DNA of 64,000 nt, taken from assembly GCA_015243575.1 (NCBI GenBank), contig CP042469.1:558001-622000 (forward strand), written 5' to 3'. Positions within the stretch are counted from its first letter, which is position 1; every line of letters begins with the position of its first letter. The position numbers and the translations under genes are program-made. This DNA is from Clostridiales bacterium. Its GTDB lineage: Bacteria; Bacillota; Clostridia; Peptostreptococcales; Anaerovoracaceae. The notes below the pieces were generated by a model, which had not been told where the DNA came from, made no database searches, and saw only the letters and a program-made list of their open reading frames with translations. Below, in pieces: positions 51,924 through 60,889 of this stretch.

Positions 51924-51972
51924 GTGTATTGACCGGATGTGGTAGATTGACCACCTCATCCGGTCAATACAC
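51924..51972. promoter_or_regulatory. Large 16-bp-arm palindrome upstream of the sigma-54 activator gene
   Basis: GTGTATTGACCGGATG (51924-51939) and CATCCGGTCAATACAC (51957-51972) are perfect inverted arms with a 17-base centre. The centre holds a third ATTGACC copy (51946-51952). Three half-sites within 50 bases, 70 bases before the activator gene, look like a control site for that gene. The other parts of the 51713-52042 gap are AT-rich and featureless apart from the terminator. Confidence 0.7.
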
Positions 51973-52042
51973 TGGGAACTAAATCGGCTGTGAAGTGGGG
52001 TGCGCTGACACCTCTCACAGGGAGTAGAAAGGGTCGATACGA

Positions 52043-54205
52043 ATGGATGCCGTTCAGTATAAAAATTTTTCAGAGGGCTTTACGGTGGAACAGATGATGA
52101 ACCGCAATTTTAAGGTGCTTCATCCTGAAGACTCTCTGCGCAAGGTCATCGAGTACTATCAGCAGTTCAAGGTAAACACCCTGCCTGTTGTAAATGAAAC
52201 AGATAAGCTCATTGGCGTGTTTCCTAAGAAACGACTTTATAAGGCGCTTCTGGAGGGGGCGGATTTGGAAACACCCTGCGGTACATATATGGTGGAGCAT
52301 CCGATTTTCATTACGGTGGACAGGACTTACGATGAGTATTCACTGGTGGTGCGGGTGACGAAGAGTAAGGTAGACAATGTAGTGGTACTTGACCGCTCCG
52401 GCCGAGTTGCAGGCATGATTGGGACGGGAGAGTACCTGCGGGGAAGTCTGAGCGTAATCATGGCCTCCTCTGCGCTTATGGAATCGCTCTTTCGTGTGAA
52501 TTATGAAGGAATCATCATAACGAATCAAAACGGAATCCTGCTGCGGATCAATCCTGCTGCTGCCAAGCTGTTTGGATTAGAAGCGGAGCTTGTCAAGGGA
52601 AAGGCGCTGGAAAACCTCCTTCCTGAGATCGAAATCTCAGAGGAGCGCAGGATCGGCCAAAAGATGATACTGAATGGAATTCCTGTTATCGTCAGTCAGG
52701 TGCCCATCATCGAAAATGGAGAAAAAATTGGATTCAGCTTTGCATTTTTAGATATTTCGGACATGGAGAAGATTGCGCGGGAACTGGAGCTGGTGAAAGA
52801 ACTTCAGCACACTGTTGATGGAGTCCTCAGCGCCTCTTCTGACGGTGTCTTTGTTTCTGATCCGGAGGGTATTGTCAGATATGTAAACGAAAGGGCCTGC
52901 CGCCTTCTGTCCTGCAAGGCAGAAGACATTATCGGCAAATCAATTCGTGATCTGCTGCGCCTTGATGAAAAACAATCTACCGGTTCTGCCGCGACCATCA
53001 ACTGCGTGGAAACCGAACGGAAAAATCGGACGGGAAAAAGCGGAACAGGAGCAGCGGCAGGAGCAGGGGTTGACGTTTGTAATGTACAAGGGAAGCATTG
53101 TATCGTTTCTCATATTCCCTTTCTAAGGAATGAGCGTCAGAGCATTGTCAGCACGGTATACCTTAATGATAATGCCGTAACTGAGGAGATTGCAAGGAAA
53201 TGGCTCTATCTGAACCAGCAGGTGCAGTATTACAGGGATCAGCTTGAAAAAAGAAATGAAGGCGGAAGATTCCAGAAAATGGTTAGCCATAACCCAGCAT
53301 TTACTAAGATAAAAAACGAAGCTCAGTTGATTGCCCGAAGCAGCTCGACGGTTTTGCTTACGGGAGAGAGCGGAGTCGGCAAGGACATGTTTGCCCGGGG
53401 AATTCATGAAGCCAGCCCCAGGGCAAAACAGCCGTTTATTAAAGTAAGCTGTGTATCCATACCGGAAACCTTATTTGAATCAGAGCTTTTCGGATATGCA
53501 CCGGGTTCCTTTACCGGAGCATTGAAGAACGGAAAACCCGGATATTTTGAGCGTGCAAATAAAGGAACGGTTTTCCTGGATGAAATTGGCGATATGCCAA
53601 TGTCAATTCAGGCAAAGCTGCTTCAGGTGCTTCAGGAGAAAGAGTTCACCAGAGTCGGAGGTTCAGGGAAACAGTCGGTTGACGTGCGGATCATTGCCGC
53701 TACCAATCGGGATCTTCGAAAAGCCATTGCCGAGAAGACCTTTCGGGAGGATTTATATTACAGGCTGAATGTCATAGCATTTCAACTTCCTCCGCTAAGG
53801 GAGCGCCCGGAGGATATTGCAGCTCTGGCCGATGCTTTTGTGGAAAAGTACAACGGAATTTTGGGAGCGAGGGTAAGGGGAATCAGCCTTGGAGCTAGGG
53901 ACGCGCTCCAGGGATATTCCTGGCCAGGGAATATTAGAGAACTGGAAAATGCGATTGAAAGGGCGGCCAATTATGTCTGGGAGGGAGAGATCGGCGTGGA
54001 AAATCTTCCTTCTCAAATTGTATCCAGCGCACAGCCTGAAGAACATCCTCCGCTATCCTACCGGACCAGTCTCATCGGTTTTGAACGTGAGATGCTGCAG
54101 GAGGCTCTAAATAAAACAAACGGAAACAGGAGCGCTGCAGCCAGGCTGCTTCATCTGAGCAGATCTTCCTTTTATGACAGACTGGAGAAATACGGTATGA
54201 AATGA
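52043..54205 (+). CDS. Sigma-54-dependent activator with CBS and PAS domains
   Basis: This 720-aa regulator has a CBS pair (about 12-130), a PAS domain (about 145-240), a second PAS-like domain (about 258-375), an AAA+ domain (about 412-650) and a Fis-type helix-turn-helix at the end (NRSAAARLLHLSRSSFYDRL). Walker A is GESGVGKD (441-448), the sigma-54 contact loop is GSFTGA (488-493) and Walker B is GTVFLDE. CBS domains often sense adenine nucleotides. Its closest partner is the sigma-54 promoter at 43826, so it likely controls the decarboxylase operon. The insertion between the second PAS core strands (about 311-345) is low-complexity and Gly/Ala-rich. Confidence 0.93.
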   Translation: MDAVQYKNFSEGFTVEQMMNRNFKVLHPEDSLRKVIEYYQQFKVNTLPVVNETDKLIGVFPKKRLYKALLEGADLETPCGTYMVEHPIFITVDRTYDEYSLVVRVTKSKVDNVVVLDRSGRVAGMIGTGEYLRGSLSVIMASSALMESLFRVNYEGIIITNQNGILLRINPAAAKLFGLEAELVKGKALENLLPEIEISEERRIGQKMILNGIPVIVSQVPIIENGEKIGFSFAFLDISDMEKIARELELVKELQHTVDGVLSASSDGVFVSDPEGIVRYVNERACRLLSCKAEDIIGKSIRDLLRLDEKQSTGSAATINCVETERKNRTGKSGTGAAAGAGVDVCNVQGKHCIVSHIPFLRNERQSIVSTVYLNDNAVTEEIARKWLYLNQQVQYYRDQLEKRNEGGRFQKMVSHNPAFTKIKNEAQLIARSSSTVLLTGESGVGKDMFARGIHEASPRAKQPFIKVSCVSIPETLFESELFGYAPGSFTGALKNGKPGYFERANKGTVFLDEIGDMPMSIQAKLLQVLQEKEFTRVGGSGKQSVDVRIIAATNRDLRKAIAEKTFREDLYYRLNVIAFQLPPLRERPEDIAALADAFVEKYNGILGARVRGISLGARDALQGYSWPGNIRELENAIERAANYVWEGEIGVENLPSQIVSSAQPEEHPPLSYRTSLIGFEREMLQEALNKTNGNRSAAARLLHLSRSSFYDRLEKYGMK

Positions 54206-54242
54206 AATGGAGGAAGCAGCAGCCATCTGCAAGAAAAAAAGT

Positions 54243-54277
54243 AGCCACATTCTGTCCGAATGTGGTTAATTTTTTTA
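54243..54277 (+). terminator. Terminator after the sigma-54 activator gene
   Basis: GCCACATTC and GAATGTGGT pair around TGTCC, followed by TAA and seven T. Confidence 0.8.
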
Positions 54278-54404
54278 AGCCTCAATTGTACTGATCAAGA
54301 GCTTAGGCCCTTTGGTCTTTTTTATTTTTCTCCTATCTTCATAATTTCTACAAAACTTTTCTATATACTCAATCCAAGAAATGAAAAGAGGTGTTGCGTT
54401 TCAA

Positions 54405-56300
54405 ATGGAGAATGAGATGAAGCGAAAGAAAATTCGCATTGGCGGCATGACATGCATCAGCTGCCAAAATAAGATTGAAAGAAAACTGAATAACACTGCC
54501 GGAATTGAAAGTGCTACGGTGGACTATGCTAAGGGGATAGCAAATGTGATCTACCATCCCGATATGGTTACGTTAAAGGAGATTGCTGCGGTCATTGAAC
54601 GTATGGATTATAAGGTGCTTGCAGATAATCAAACGACGGCTGATGATAAAACCAGGGCAGTCGGTTTTGTTATATTGATTTTGTCTTTGTTCATGCTGCT
54701 GCAGCAATTTGGTTTGACGAATTTTTTTAGTTCTTTCCCATTGGCTGAGGAAGGCATGGGTTACGGAATGCTCTTTCTCATCGGCCTGCTGACATCTGTC
54801 CATTGCGTTGCAATGTGCGGAGGGATCAATCTCTCGCAGTGTATTCCACAGGTAGAACGCCCAGCTTCCGGGCCATTGGCCTCCATGGGTCCGAGCTTTT
54901 TATATAATCTGGGAAGAATCATTTCGTACACGGTAATCGGTGGTCTTGTTGGCGCACTCGGTGGGGTGATTAGTTTTTCCGGCGTGTTTAAGGGTGTCGT
55001 ACAGCTTGCAGCCGGTGTATTTATGGTAATCATGGGCATCAATATGCTTGGTCTGTTTCCTTCTCTTCGAAAGCTGACGCCTCATATGCCCCGGATTTTT
55101 GCCAGTAAAATCAATGAAGAAAAGGGACGCAGCAAGAGTCCTCTGTATGTTGGGCTGCTCAATGGACTCATGCCGTGTGGGCCGCTGCAAGCGATGCAGC
55201 TTTATGCTCTCTCAACGGGAAGTATGACGCAAGGCGCTTTATCCATGCTGCTGTTCAGTTTGGGAACTGTGCCGCTGATGTTTGGACTCGGCGCGCTAAG
55301 TTCTGTACTGAGTAAAAAATTCACCCGCAAGGTCATGACCGCCGGAGCAGTTTTGGTTGTTGTACTCGGTTTGTCAATGTTTTCAAGCGGCATGAGTCTA
55401 TCGGGTTTCTCCTTTGCAGGGGCTTCTGGCAGCTCACAGGGAGGGCCTCCCGTTGTAATAGAAAATGGTGTCCAGCAAGTCTCATCAACTCTTGCATCTG
55501 GCGGTTATCCTGCTATTACAGTTCAATCCGGTATTCCTGTTCGATGGACGATTGAGGCACCTGAGGGCAGTATCAATGGCTGTAATAATAGAATCCTAAT
55601 TCCGGAATACAACATTGAATATCAGTTTCAGCCGGGGGAGAACGTGATTGAATTTACTCCTACAACCAGTGGAAAGTTTCCTTATAGCTGCTGGATGGGT
55701 ATGATTCGCAGCTCTATCACCGTGGTGGACAGCGAATCTGAGTTACGCGATGGATCGTCGCCTTCTGATAACGGCAATGGAGCAGAAGCTTCCACTGACG
55801 GTACAAATGGAGCAGATTCCGATCAAGGATTCTTTGATTACGGTACGACGCCGGAACCCGTTTCGGCTAATATCTCCATTCCTACCGAGAAATTGGCTGT
55901 AGCTGAAAAGAAGGGCGGATACCAGACTGTATCTGTGGAATTGACCGATCGCGGCTTTGTACCGGCAATTGTTGTAGTTCAGGCAGGGACCAGTGTACAG
56001 TGGGTGATCCGTGACAGCTCAGCTCCGGGCAACAACGCCGAATTATTGATTCCGGCATACTCCACAAAGCTTACGCTGTCGCCAGGAAACAATACACTGA
56101 ACTTCGTTCCGCTGGAAAGCTTTGACTTCTCCAGCGGTGATCATACTCGTTTTGGGTATATCAAGGTAGTTGATGATCTTTCAGACATCGATGCCGAGTC
56201 GATCAAAGCGGAGGTACGAGACTTTGAAACGATGATCTGGCCTCCTGAACTTTTTAATGCAGGGGGAACTGGAGGCGCTGGAGGAGCCAGCTGCCACTAA
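54405..56300 (+). CDS. HMA - SafE/DsbD-like membrane - cupredoxin-like fusion protein
   Basis: This is a 631-aa multidomain protein. Residues about 5-70 are a heavy-metal-associated domain with GGMTCISCQNK. About 85-310 is a six-helix sulfite exporter/UreH/DsbD-like membrane domain with SVHCVAMCGG and LMPCGPLQAMQ. Two cupredoxin-like domains (about 355-440 and 505-595) follow, the first with SCWMGM. A chain of this kind could move copper or other soft metal, or electrons, across the membrane. Starts at 54381, 54405 and 54417 are all possible; GAGGTG favours 54405. Confidence 0.82.
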   Translation: MENEMKRKKIRIGGMTCISCQNKIERKLNNTAGIESATVDYAKGIANVIYHPDMVTLKEIAAVIERMDYKVLADNQTTADDKTRAVGFVILILSLFMLLQQFGLTNFFSSFPLAEEGMGYGMLFLIGLLTSVHCVAMCGGINLSQCIPQVERPASGPLASMGPSFLYNLGRIISYTVIGGLVGALGGVISFSGVFKGVVQLAAGVFMVIMGINMLGLFPSLRKLTPHMPRIFASKINEEKGRSKSPLYVGLLNGLMPCGPLQAMQLYALSTGSMTQGALSMLLFSLGTVPLMFGLGALSSVLSKKFTRKVMTAGAVLVVVLGLSMFSSGMSLSGFSFAGASGSSQGGPPVVIENGVQQVSSTLASGGYPAITVQSGIPVRWTIEAPEGSINGCNNRILIPEYNIEYQFQPGENVIEFTPTTSGKFPYSCWMGMIRSSITVVDSESELRDGSSPSDNGNGAEASTDGTNGADSDQGFFDYGTTPEPVSANISIPTEKLAVAEKKGGYQTVSVELTDRGFVPAIVVVQAGTSVQWVIRDSSAPGNNAELLIPAYSTKLTLSPGNNTLNFVPLESFDFSSGDHTRFGYIKVVDDLSDIDAESIKAEVRDFETMIWPPELFNAGGTGGAGGASCH

Positions 56301-56397
56301 AGCGGTGAGAAGAATGAGCTGATTTTATTGTCTGACTCAGTTCAATTAGCAGAGGTTCACCCGATTGGTGAATGATAAGGAAAAGGAGGATTAGAGC

Positions 56398-56511
56398 ATG
56401 CAATTTTTATTAAGTCACTGGCATTGCATATTGCCTATTGCAGGCATTGCCGCAGCAATTTTCTTCATGGGTGGCAAATCATCTAAAGAAGAACGGGATA
56501 GAGCAGCATAA
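56398..56511 (+). CDS. Small membrane protein (37 aa), partner of the fusion protein
   Basis: The ORF has a strong AAAAGGAGGA ribosome site, starts 97 bases after the fusion gene and encodes one hydrophobic helix (about residues 10-24) preceded by SHWHC and followed by a charged tail. The His/Cys cluster at the membrane edge could bind metal. I do not recognise a family. Confidence 0.5.
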   Translation: MQFLLSHWHCILPIAGIAAAIFFMGGKSSKEERDRAA

Positions 56512-56581
56512 ATCATACACATAATGTGATCGTAGACAGAAGTATATCTGAAACTCAAATGACAAATAGTATCCGAGAGAA

Positions 56582-56640
56582 AAAGAGAGCCTATCGGCAG
56601 ATTCCCAAATGGAATTTACTGTATAGGACTCTCTTTCTTT
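56582..56640 (+). terminator. Long hairpin with T-rich end after the small membrane protein gene
   Basis: AAAGAGAG pairs with CTCTCTTT, then CCTAT with ATAGG after one bulged base, then ATTCC with GGAAT. A CTTTCTTT tail follows. It is likely a terminator. The 56512-56937 gap also holds the promoter and dyads listed next, and no gene I can support. Confidence 0.5.
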
Positions 56641-56789
56641 GGGATAGAAATTTTGCTGGAAGGAATTCTGTCTTTTACAAAGAAAAAAATCTACTTCTTT
56701 GTATATACCAATAAAGAAATAAAAATGTCTGATTGGTTCATTTTCACCTAATTGGAGCGGAAACAGATTCCTTTTGCCGCTATAATGTT

Positions 56790-56846
56790 TGGTATAACAT
56801 GCGTTGCTGCGCATTTTTTTAAGCGCCGTGGTTAGCCAATGCTAAC
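56790..56846 (+). promoter_or_regulatory. Promoter and DtxR-like dyad upstream of the ABC pair
   Basis: TGG followed by TATAAC (56793-56798) is an extended -10, with another TATAAT at 56781-56786. The dyad GTTAGC-CAAT-GCTAAC (56831-56846) lies about 30 bases past the likely start point. A second inverted repeat, GTACCTG/CAGGTAC, is found near 56863-56895. The dyad resembles metal-responsive DtxR/IdeR-type operators, but this is a loose match. Confidence 0.45.
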
Positions 56847-56937
56847 TCAATTGAAACGCAAGGTACCTGCTCTTTGCCCTTAAGCAGTTCAGGTACATCA
56901 TAATACCAATACAATTTTCAGGAAGAAGGTGAATCTT

Positions 56938-58761
56938 TTGAATCAAAACAGTGAGAAACCGGAAGCTCGCAAAACCGGTATGCCAAGGCTGCTACAACTA
57001 GCAGCAATGAAGAAGGGTCTTGTTATTTCCTCAGCTATTCTTTCTGCGCTGGCAGCTGTCGCGTCTTTCATCCCCCATGTGGTTATCTATTATGTGGTGC
57101 GGGAAATTATGAACGTATATCCCAACTTTGGAACTCTGGATATCCATCGGATAAATCTCCTAGGTCTTGCAGCATTTGGCGGAATCGTACTGAACATCCT
57201 GCTGTATTTTCTGGCGCTCATGTGTTCTCATCTTGCAGCATTCGGAACACTCTATGAGCTTAAGGTAAACTTTGCATCTCATCTTGCGAGGGTTCCGCTG
57301 GGCTTTCATATCCTCATAGGAAGCGGAAAGCTGCGCAAGATTATGGACGAGAACATTGAAAAAATTGAGGGTTTCATTGCCCATCAACTGCCGGATATTG
57401 TGGCTTCCATGGTGGCACCTGTAGCGATGTTTGTAATCTTATTTGCAATCGATTGGCGTTTTGGACTTGCTGCGGCTTTCGGAGTTGCCATTGCCTATTT
57501 CGTTCAGGTAAAAGGCTATGGCAGGGAGGGATCCAAAAAAATGATGGAGCTCTATATGAATTCTCTGGAGGATATGAACAATGCTTCGGTGGAATACATA
57601 CGGGGCATCACTGTGGTAAAGGCTTTTCGTCAAACGGTCTATTCCTTCCGGAGGATGCACAATGCAATCAGTGAGTATACGAAAATGGTCATTCCTTTCA
57701 CCTTGAGCTGGGAAAATACCATGTCAGCGTTTACAACAATTATTAATAACATCTATCTATTTTTAGTTCCTGTTGGAATTTGGGCAGGAATCCGGGCCAC
57801 CAACTATTCGGAATATGCTGTCAATTTTATTTTTTATCTGATCTTTGTCCCTTCCATTGCTACGGTGATGATGAAACTCATGTATGTTACCAGCGGCGCG
57901 AGGCAGATTGTTGGGGGCGTGGAACGAATGGACAATATTTTGAATGAAGCAGAGCTCCCACAGCCAAAATTTCCAGGTACCATCTCATCCCATGATATCG
58001 TATTCGATCAGGTATCCTTCTCCTATCAAGGGCAGGATGCGGAGGCGCTCTCAGGTGTAACCTTTACAGCGAATCGAGAGGAGATAACCGCCATCGTTGG
58101 GCCCTCCGGCGGAGGAAAGAGCACCATCGCCCATCTGATTCCCCGATTTTTTGATGTGACTGAGGGCAGTATTCGAATTGGAGGGGTTGATGTCAGGAAT
58201 ATGAGAAGTGAGTATCTGATGGAAAAGGTCAGCTTCGTATTTCAGGATGTGTTCCTCTTTAAGCAGAGCATCATGGAAAATATCCGCATTGGCAATCAGA
58301 ACGCCACGGATGACCAGGTGATGGCGGCAGCAAAAGCAGCCCAGTGCCATGAATTTATACTGAAATTACCGAAAGGCTACGATACTGTGATCGGAACGAG
58401 AGGGGTTCATCTTTCTGGAGGAGAGCAGCAGCGAATTGCCATTGCAAGAGCAATCGTCAAGGATGCTCCCATCATCGTACTGGATGAAGCTACCGCATTC
58501 TCCGATCCTGAGAATGAATACCTAATTCAGCGTGCTTTTGAAAAGCTGATGCATGGAAAAACCGTAATTATGATCGCCCACAGGTTATCCACGATTCGTA
58601 GTGCCAATAAGATTGTGGTGCTGGATAAAGGCAGACTCATTGAGGAAGGAAGCCATGATCAGCTCCTTGCGAAGGAAGGTAAGTATTATGATATGTGGCT
58701 AAGATATACCCAAACCCTGACCTGGAAAATCAATCGAAAGGGGGCTTCAGTCCATGTTTAA
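56938..58761 (+). CDS. ABC transporter, fused membrane and ATPase domains (subunit 1)
   Basis: This 607-aa half-transporter has six membrane helices followed by an ATPase with Walker A GPSGGGKST, signature LSGGEQQRIAIARA and Walker B IIVLDEATAFSDPEN. The Walker-B neighbour is Phe-Ser where most exporters have Ser-Leu. TTG 56938 is chosen because AAGGTG lies 7 bases upstream; GTG 56929 is the alternative. It overlaps the next gene by 8 bases, so the two form a heterodimer. Pairs of this type include siderophore importers (YbtPQ/IrtAB) and drug exporters. Confidence 0.87.
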   Translation: MNQNSEKPEARKTGMPRLLQLAAMKKGLVISSAILSALAAVASFIPHVVIYYVVREIMNVYPNFGTLDIHRINLLGLAAFGGIVLNILLYFLALMCSHLAAFGTLYELKVNFASHLARVPLGFHILIGSGKLRKIMDENIEKIEGFIAHQLPDIVASMVAPVAMFVILFAIDWRFGLAAAFGVAIAYFVQVKGYGREGSKKMMELYMNSLEDMNNASVEYIRGITVVKAFRQTVYSFRRMHNAISEYTKMVIPFTLSWENTMSAFTTIINNIYLFLVPVGIWAGIRATNYSEYAVNFIFYLIFVPSIATVMMKLMYVTSGARQIVGGVERMDNILNEAELPQPKFPGTISSHDIVFDQVSFSYQGQDAEALSGVTFTANREEITAIVGPSGGGKSTIAHLIPRFFDVTEGSIRIGGVDVRNMRSEYLMEKVSFVFQDVFLFKQSIMENIRIGNQNATDDQVMAAAKAAQCHEFILKLPKGYDTVIGTRGVHLSGGEQQRIAIARAIVKDAPIIVLDEATAFSDPENEYLIQRAFEKLMHGKTVIMIAHRLSTIRSANKIVVLDKGRLIEEGSHDQLLAKEGKYYDMWLRYTQTLTWKINRKGASVHV

Positions 58762-60505
58762 TTTGAAAGAAGCACTGATGCTAACGGCTAAGGGATACTC
58801 TGATCTGAAGAAGGCTATTGCAGCCTGCACACTGACCAACCTTTCTCTAATGCTTCCGTTTCTTATTACCATACAGCTCTTTGCGGAGCTGCTCAAACCG
58901 CTCATGGGTCAGGAGATCTCCTGGAATAAGATGTGGGCGTTCCTTGGATTCGGTGTAGTTGCTGCTGTCTTGGTTTTCCTTGCAAGCAAAAATGACTACA
59001 AGAAAACCTATGTTACTTCCTATATGGAAGCGGAACATACGAGAGTTAGTGTGGCGGAGCGGATTCGAAAACTGCCCATGAGCTTTTTCAACTCTAAGGA
59101 TCTGACGGAACTGACAACAAACATCATGGCGGATTGCACAACGACGGAGCACGTTCTGAGCCACATCATTCCCCAACTGATCTCCAATGGTATTTCCATC
59201 ACACTGGTTTGTGCCATGATGGCAGCCTTTGACTGGAGAATGGCCATTGCGGTATTCTGCTCCGTACCTGTTGCACTTCTTGTGATCCTTGGAAGCAAGA
59301 GTTTCCAGAGACGTCTCAGCGAAAAGCACGTCGAATCAAAACTGAGAGCATCGGGACAGGTTCAGGAATATCTGGAAGGAATTAAGGTAATCAAAGCTTG
59401 CGGACTTGACGGCTCCAAGTTTGCTAAACTCGATGAGGCACTGCGACTGATGAAAAAGATGGCTATGAAGATGGAATTCGGGACAGGAATCTTTGTTACG
59501 GGGGCACAAATGCTGCTTCAGGCAGGGATCGGACTAACGGTCTTTGTGGGTGCGCACCTATTAACAAAGGGCAGCATCGAGCTTATCCCGCTGCTCATGT
59601 TTCTAGTCATTGTCGTTCGGATTTATGGCCCAATCATGGTTGAGTTTACCTTACTTCCTGAGCTCTTTTACCATCGCATTTCCACGAAGCGGATGCGAAC
59701 CCTCATGACAGCTCCTATTATGGAAGGAAACGCGGAAGCAAAGCTCACTCAGTGGAATATTGAGTTTGAGGGAGTATCCTTCAGCTATGACACAAAAAAT
59801 GCCGGGACAGATTCGGTGATCAAGGATCTAACGGTATCATTTCCTTCCGATGCCATCACCGCGCTTGTAGGTCCATCGGGCTGCGGAAAAAGCACCGTAT
59901 CCAGGCTCATTGCAAGGTTTTGGGATGTAAACAAGGGAAGGGTTAAGGTTGGCGGTGTAGACGTGAAGACCCTTGATCCGGAACATTTGATGAGTTACAT
60001 GTCCTTTGTATTTCAGGATGTAGTTCTTTTCAATGACACGGTATATAACAACATAAAAATTGGAAATATGAATGCCAGTGAAGAGGAAGTAATTGCCGCT
60101 GCCAAGGCAGCATGCTGTGACGATTTTATCAAAGAACTGCCAAGTGGCTATCAGACTATGCTGGGAGAAAACGGCAGCACCCTGTCCGGCGGAGAACGCC
60201 AACGGATTTCCATCGCCAGAGCGCTTTTGAAAAATGCTCCTATCGTTTTGCTAGACGAGGCCACTGCGTCTCTCGACCCGGAAAACGAAGCGCTGATTCA
60301 GCAAGCCATCTCCAGACTGATCGAAGGAAAAACCGTCATTGTTATCGCTCATCGGCTGCGAACCATTGCAGGAGCAGATAAGATTGTTGTTCTTGAAGAT
60401 GGAAAGCTTGCAGAAGAGGGAACCCATGATGCCCTCATGGAGAAAAAGGGACTCTACGAGCGGCTTTATACCATCCAGCAGGAAAGCCTTGGGTGGAGCG
60501 TGTAG
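58754..60505 (+). CDS. ABC transporter, fused membrane and ATPase domains (subunit 2)
   Basis: This 583-aa half-transporter has Walker A GPSGCGKST, signature LSGGERQRISIARA and Walker B IVLLDEATASLDPEN, all canonical, so both ATP sites of the pair look active. It overlaps subunit 1. No substrate-binding protein or regulator is adjacent. Iron-siderophore transport is suggested only by the upstream dyad and by the general resemblance to such pairs. Confidence 0.87.
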   Translation: MFNLKEALMLTAKGYSDLKKAIAACTLTNLSLMLPFLITIQLFAELLKPLMGQEISWNKMWAFLGFGVVAAVLVFLASKNDYKKTYVTSYMEAEHTRVSVAERIRKLPMSFFNSKDLTELTTNIMADCTTTEHVLSHIIPQLISNGISITLVCAMMAAFDWRMAIAVFCSVPVALLVILGSKSFQRRLSEKHVESKLRASGQVQEYLEGIKVIKACGLDGSKFAKLDEALRLMKKMAMKMEFGTGIFVTGAQMLLQAGIGLTVFVGAHLLTKGSIELIPLLMFLVIVVRIYGPIMVEFTLLPELFYHRISTKRMRTLMTAPIMEGNAEAKLTQWNIEFEGVSFSYDTKNAGTDSVIKDLTVSFPSDAITALVGPSGCGKSTVSRLIARFWDVNKGRVKVGGVDVKTLDPEHLMSYMSFVFQDVVLFNDTVYNNIKIGNMNASEEEVIAAAKAACCDDFIKELPSGYQTMLGENGSTLSGGERQRISIARALLKNAPIVLLDEATASLDPENEALIQQAISRLIEGKTVIVIAHRLRTIAGADKIVVLEDGKLAEEGTHDALMEKKGLYERLYTIQQESLGWSV

Positions 60506-60523
60506 TATCGTCATATTTTCAAA

Positions 60524-60563
60524 ATGGAAACAGCCACTGCCGGTCGGCAGTGGCTGTTTCCAT
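60524..60563. terminator. Perfect 18-bp hairpin after the ABC pair
   Basis: ATGGAAACAGCCACTGCC and its exact inverse are separated by GGTC. No T tract follows, so it may be a strong stem-loop that protects or ends the mRNA in either direction. Confidence 0.6.
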
Positions 60564-60889
60564 CGTAATAATCTTGGCATATAAAAGAAGGTATATACAT
60601 CGGGTGCCAAGGCACAACACGCCTTAGGCATCGATGCGATTCATTATAGAAGTAGGGCAGCTTCTATAATAACGAAAGTAATTTGGGAATTGCAAGCCGT
60701 ATGCGCATCCAATTTCAACGCCGCCTTGCATCCCCGTTTCCCTGATTTGCAGCGGCTGCTCAGCCTGATGGACCGATGCTATCACAGCCATCGTTTGACT
60801 GAGCAGATACCGCTGATTGAAGGGATATTGCATCGCCGGGTATGGACCGGCGCAGGCACTCGTAGGTAAATATATTACTGTAATATATT
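60564..60889. other. Intergenic stretch with two inverted repeats and no supported gene
   Basis: TTATAGAAG/CTTCTATAA (60644-60652 and 60661-60669) and AAATATATTAC-T-GTAATATATTT (60868-60890) are perfect inverted repeats. The latter touches the stop of the minus-strand binding-protein gene and may end its transcript. A short minus-strand frame (60624-60833) lacks a ribosome site and could be a gene remnant. Confidence 0.5.

Noticed and set aside
60624-60833. Minus-strand open frame of 69 codons downstream of the binding-protein gene
   Set aside because: No ribosome site, no recognisable family and a gap with inverted repeats around it; at most a gene remnant.
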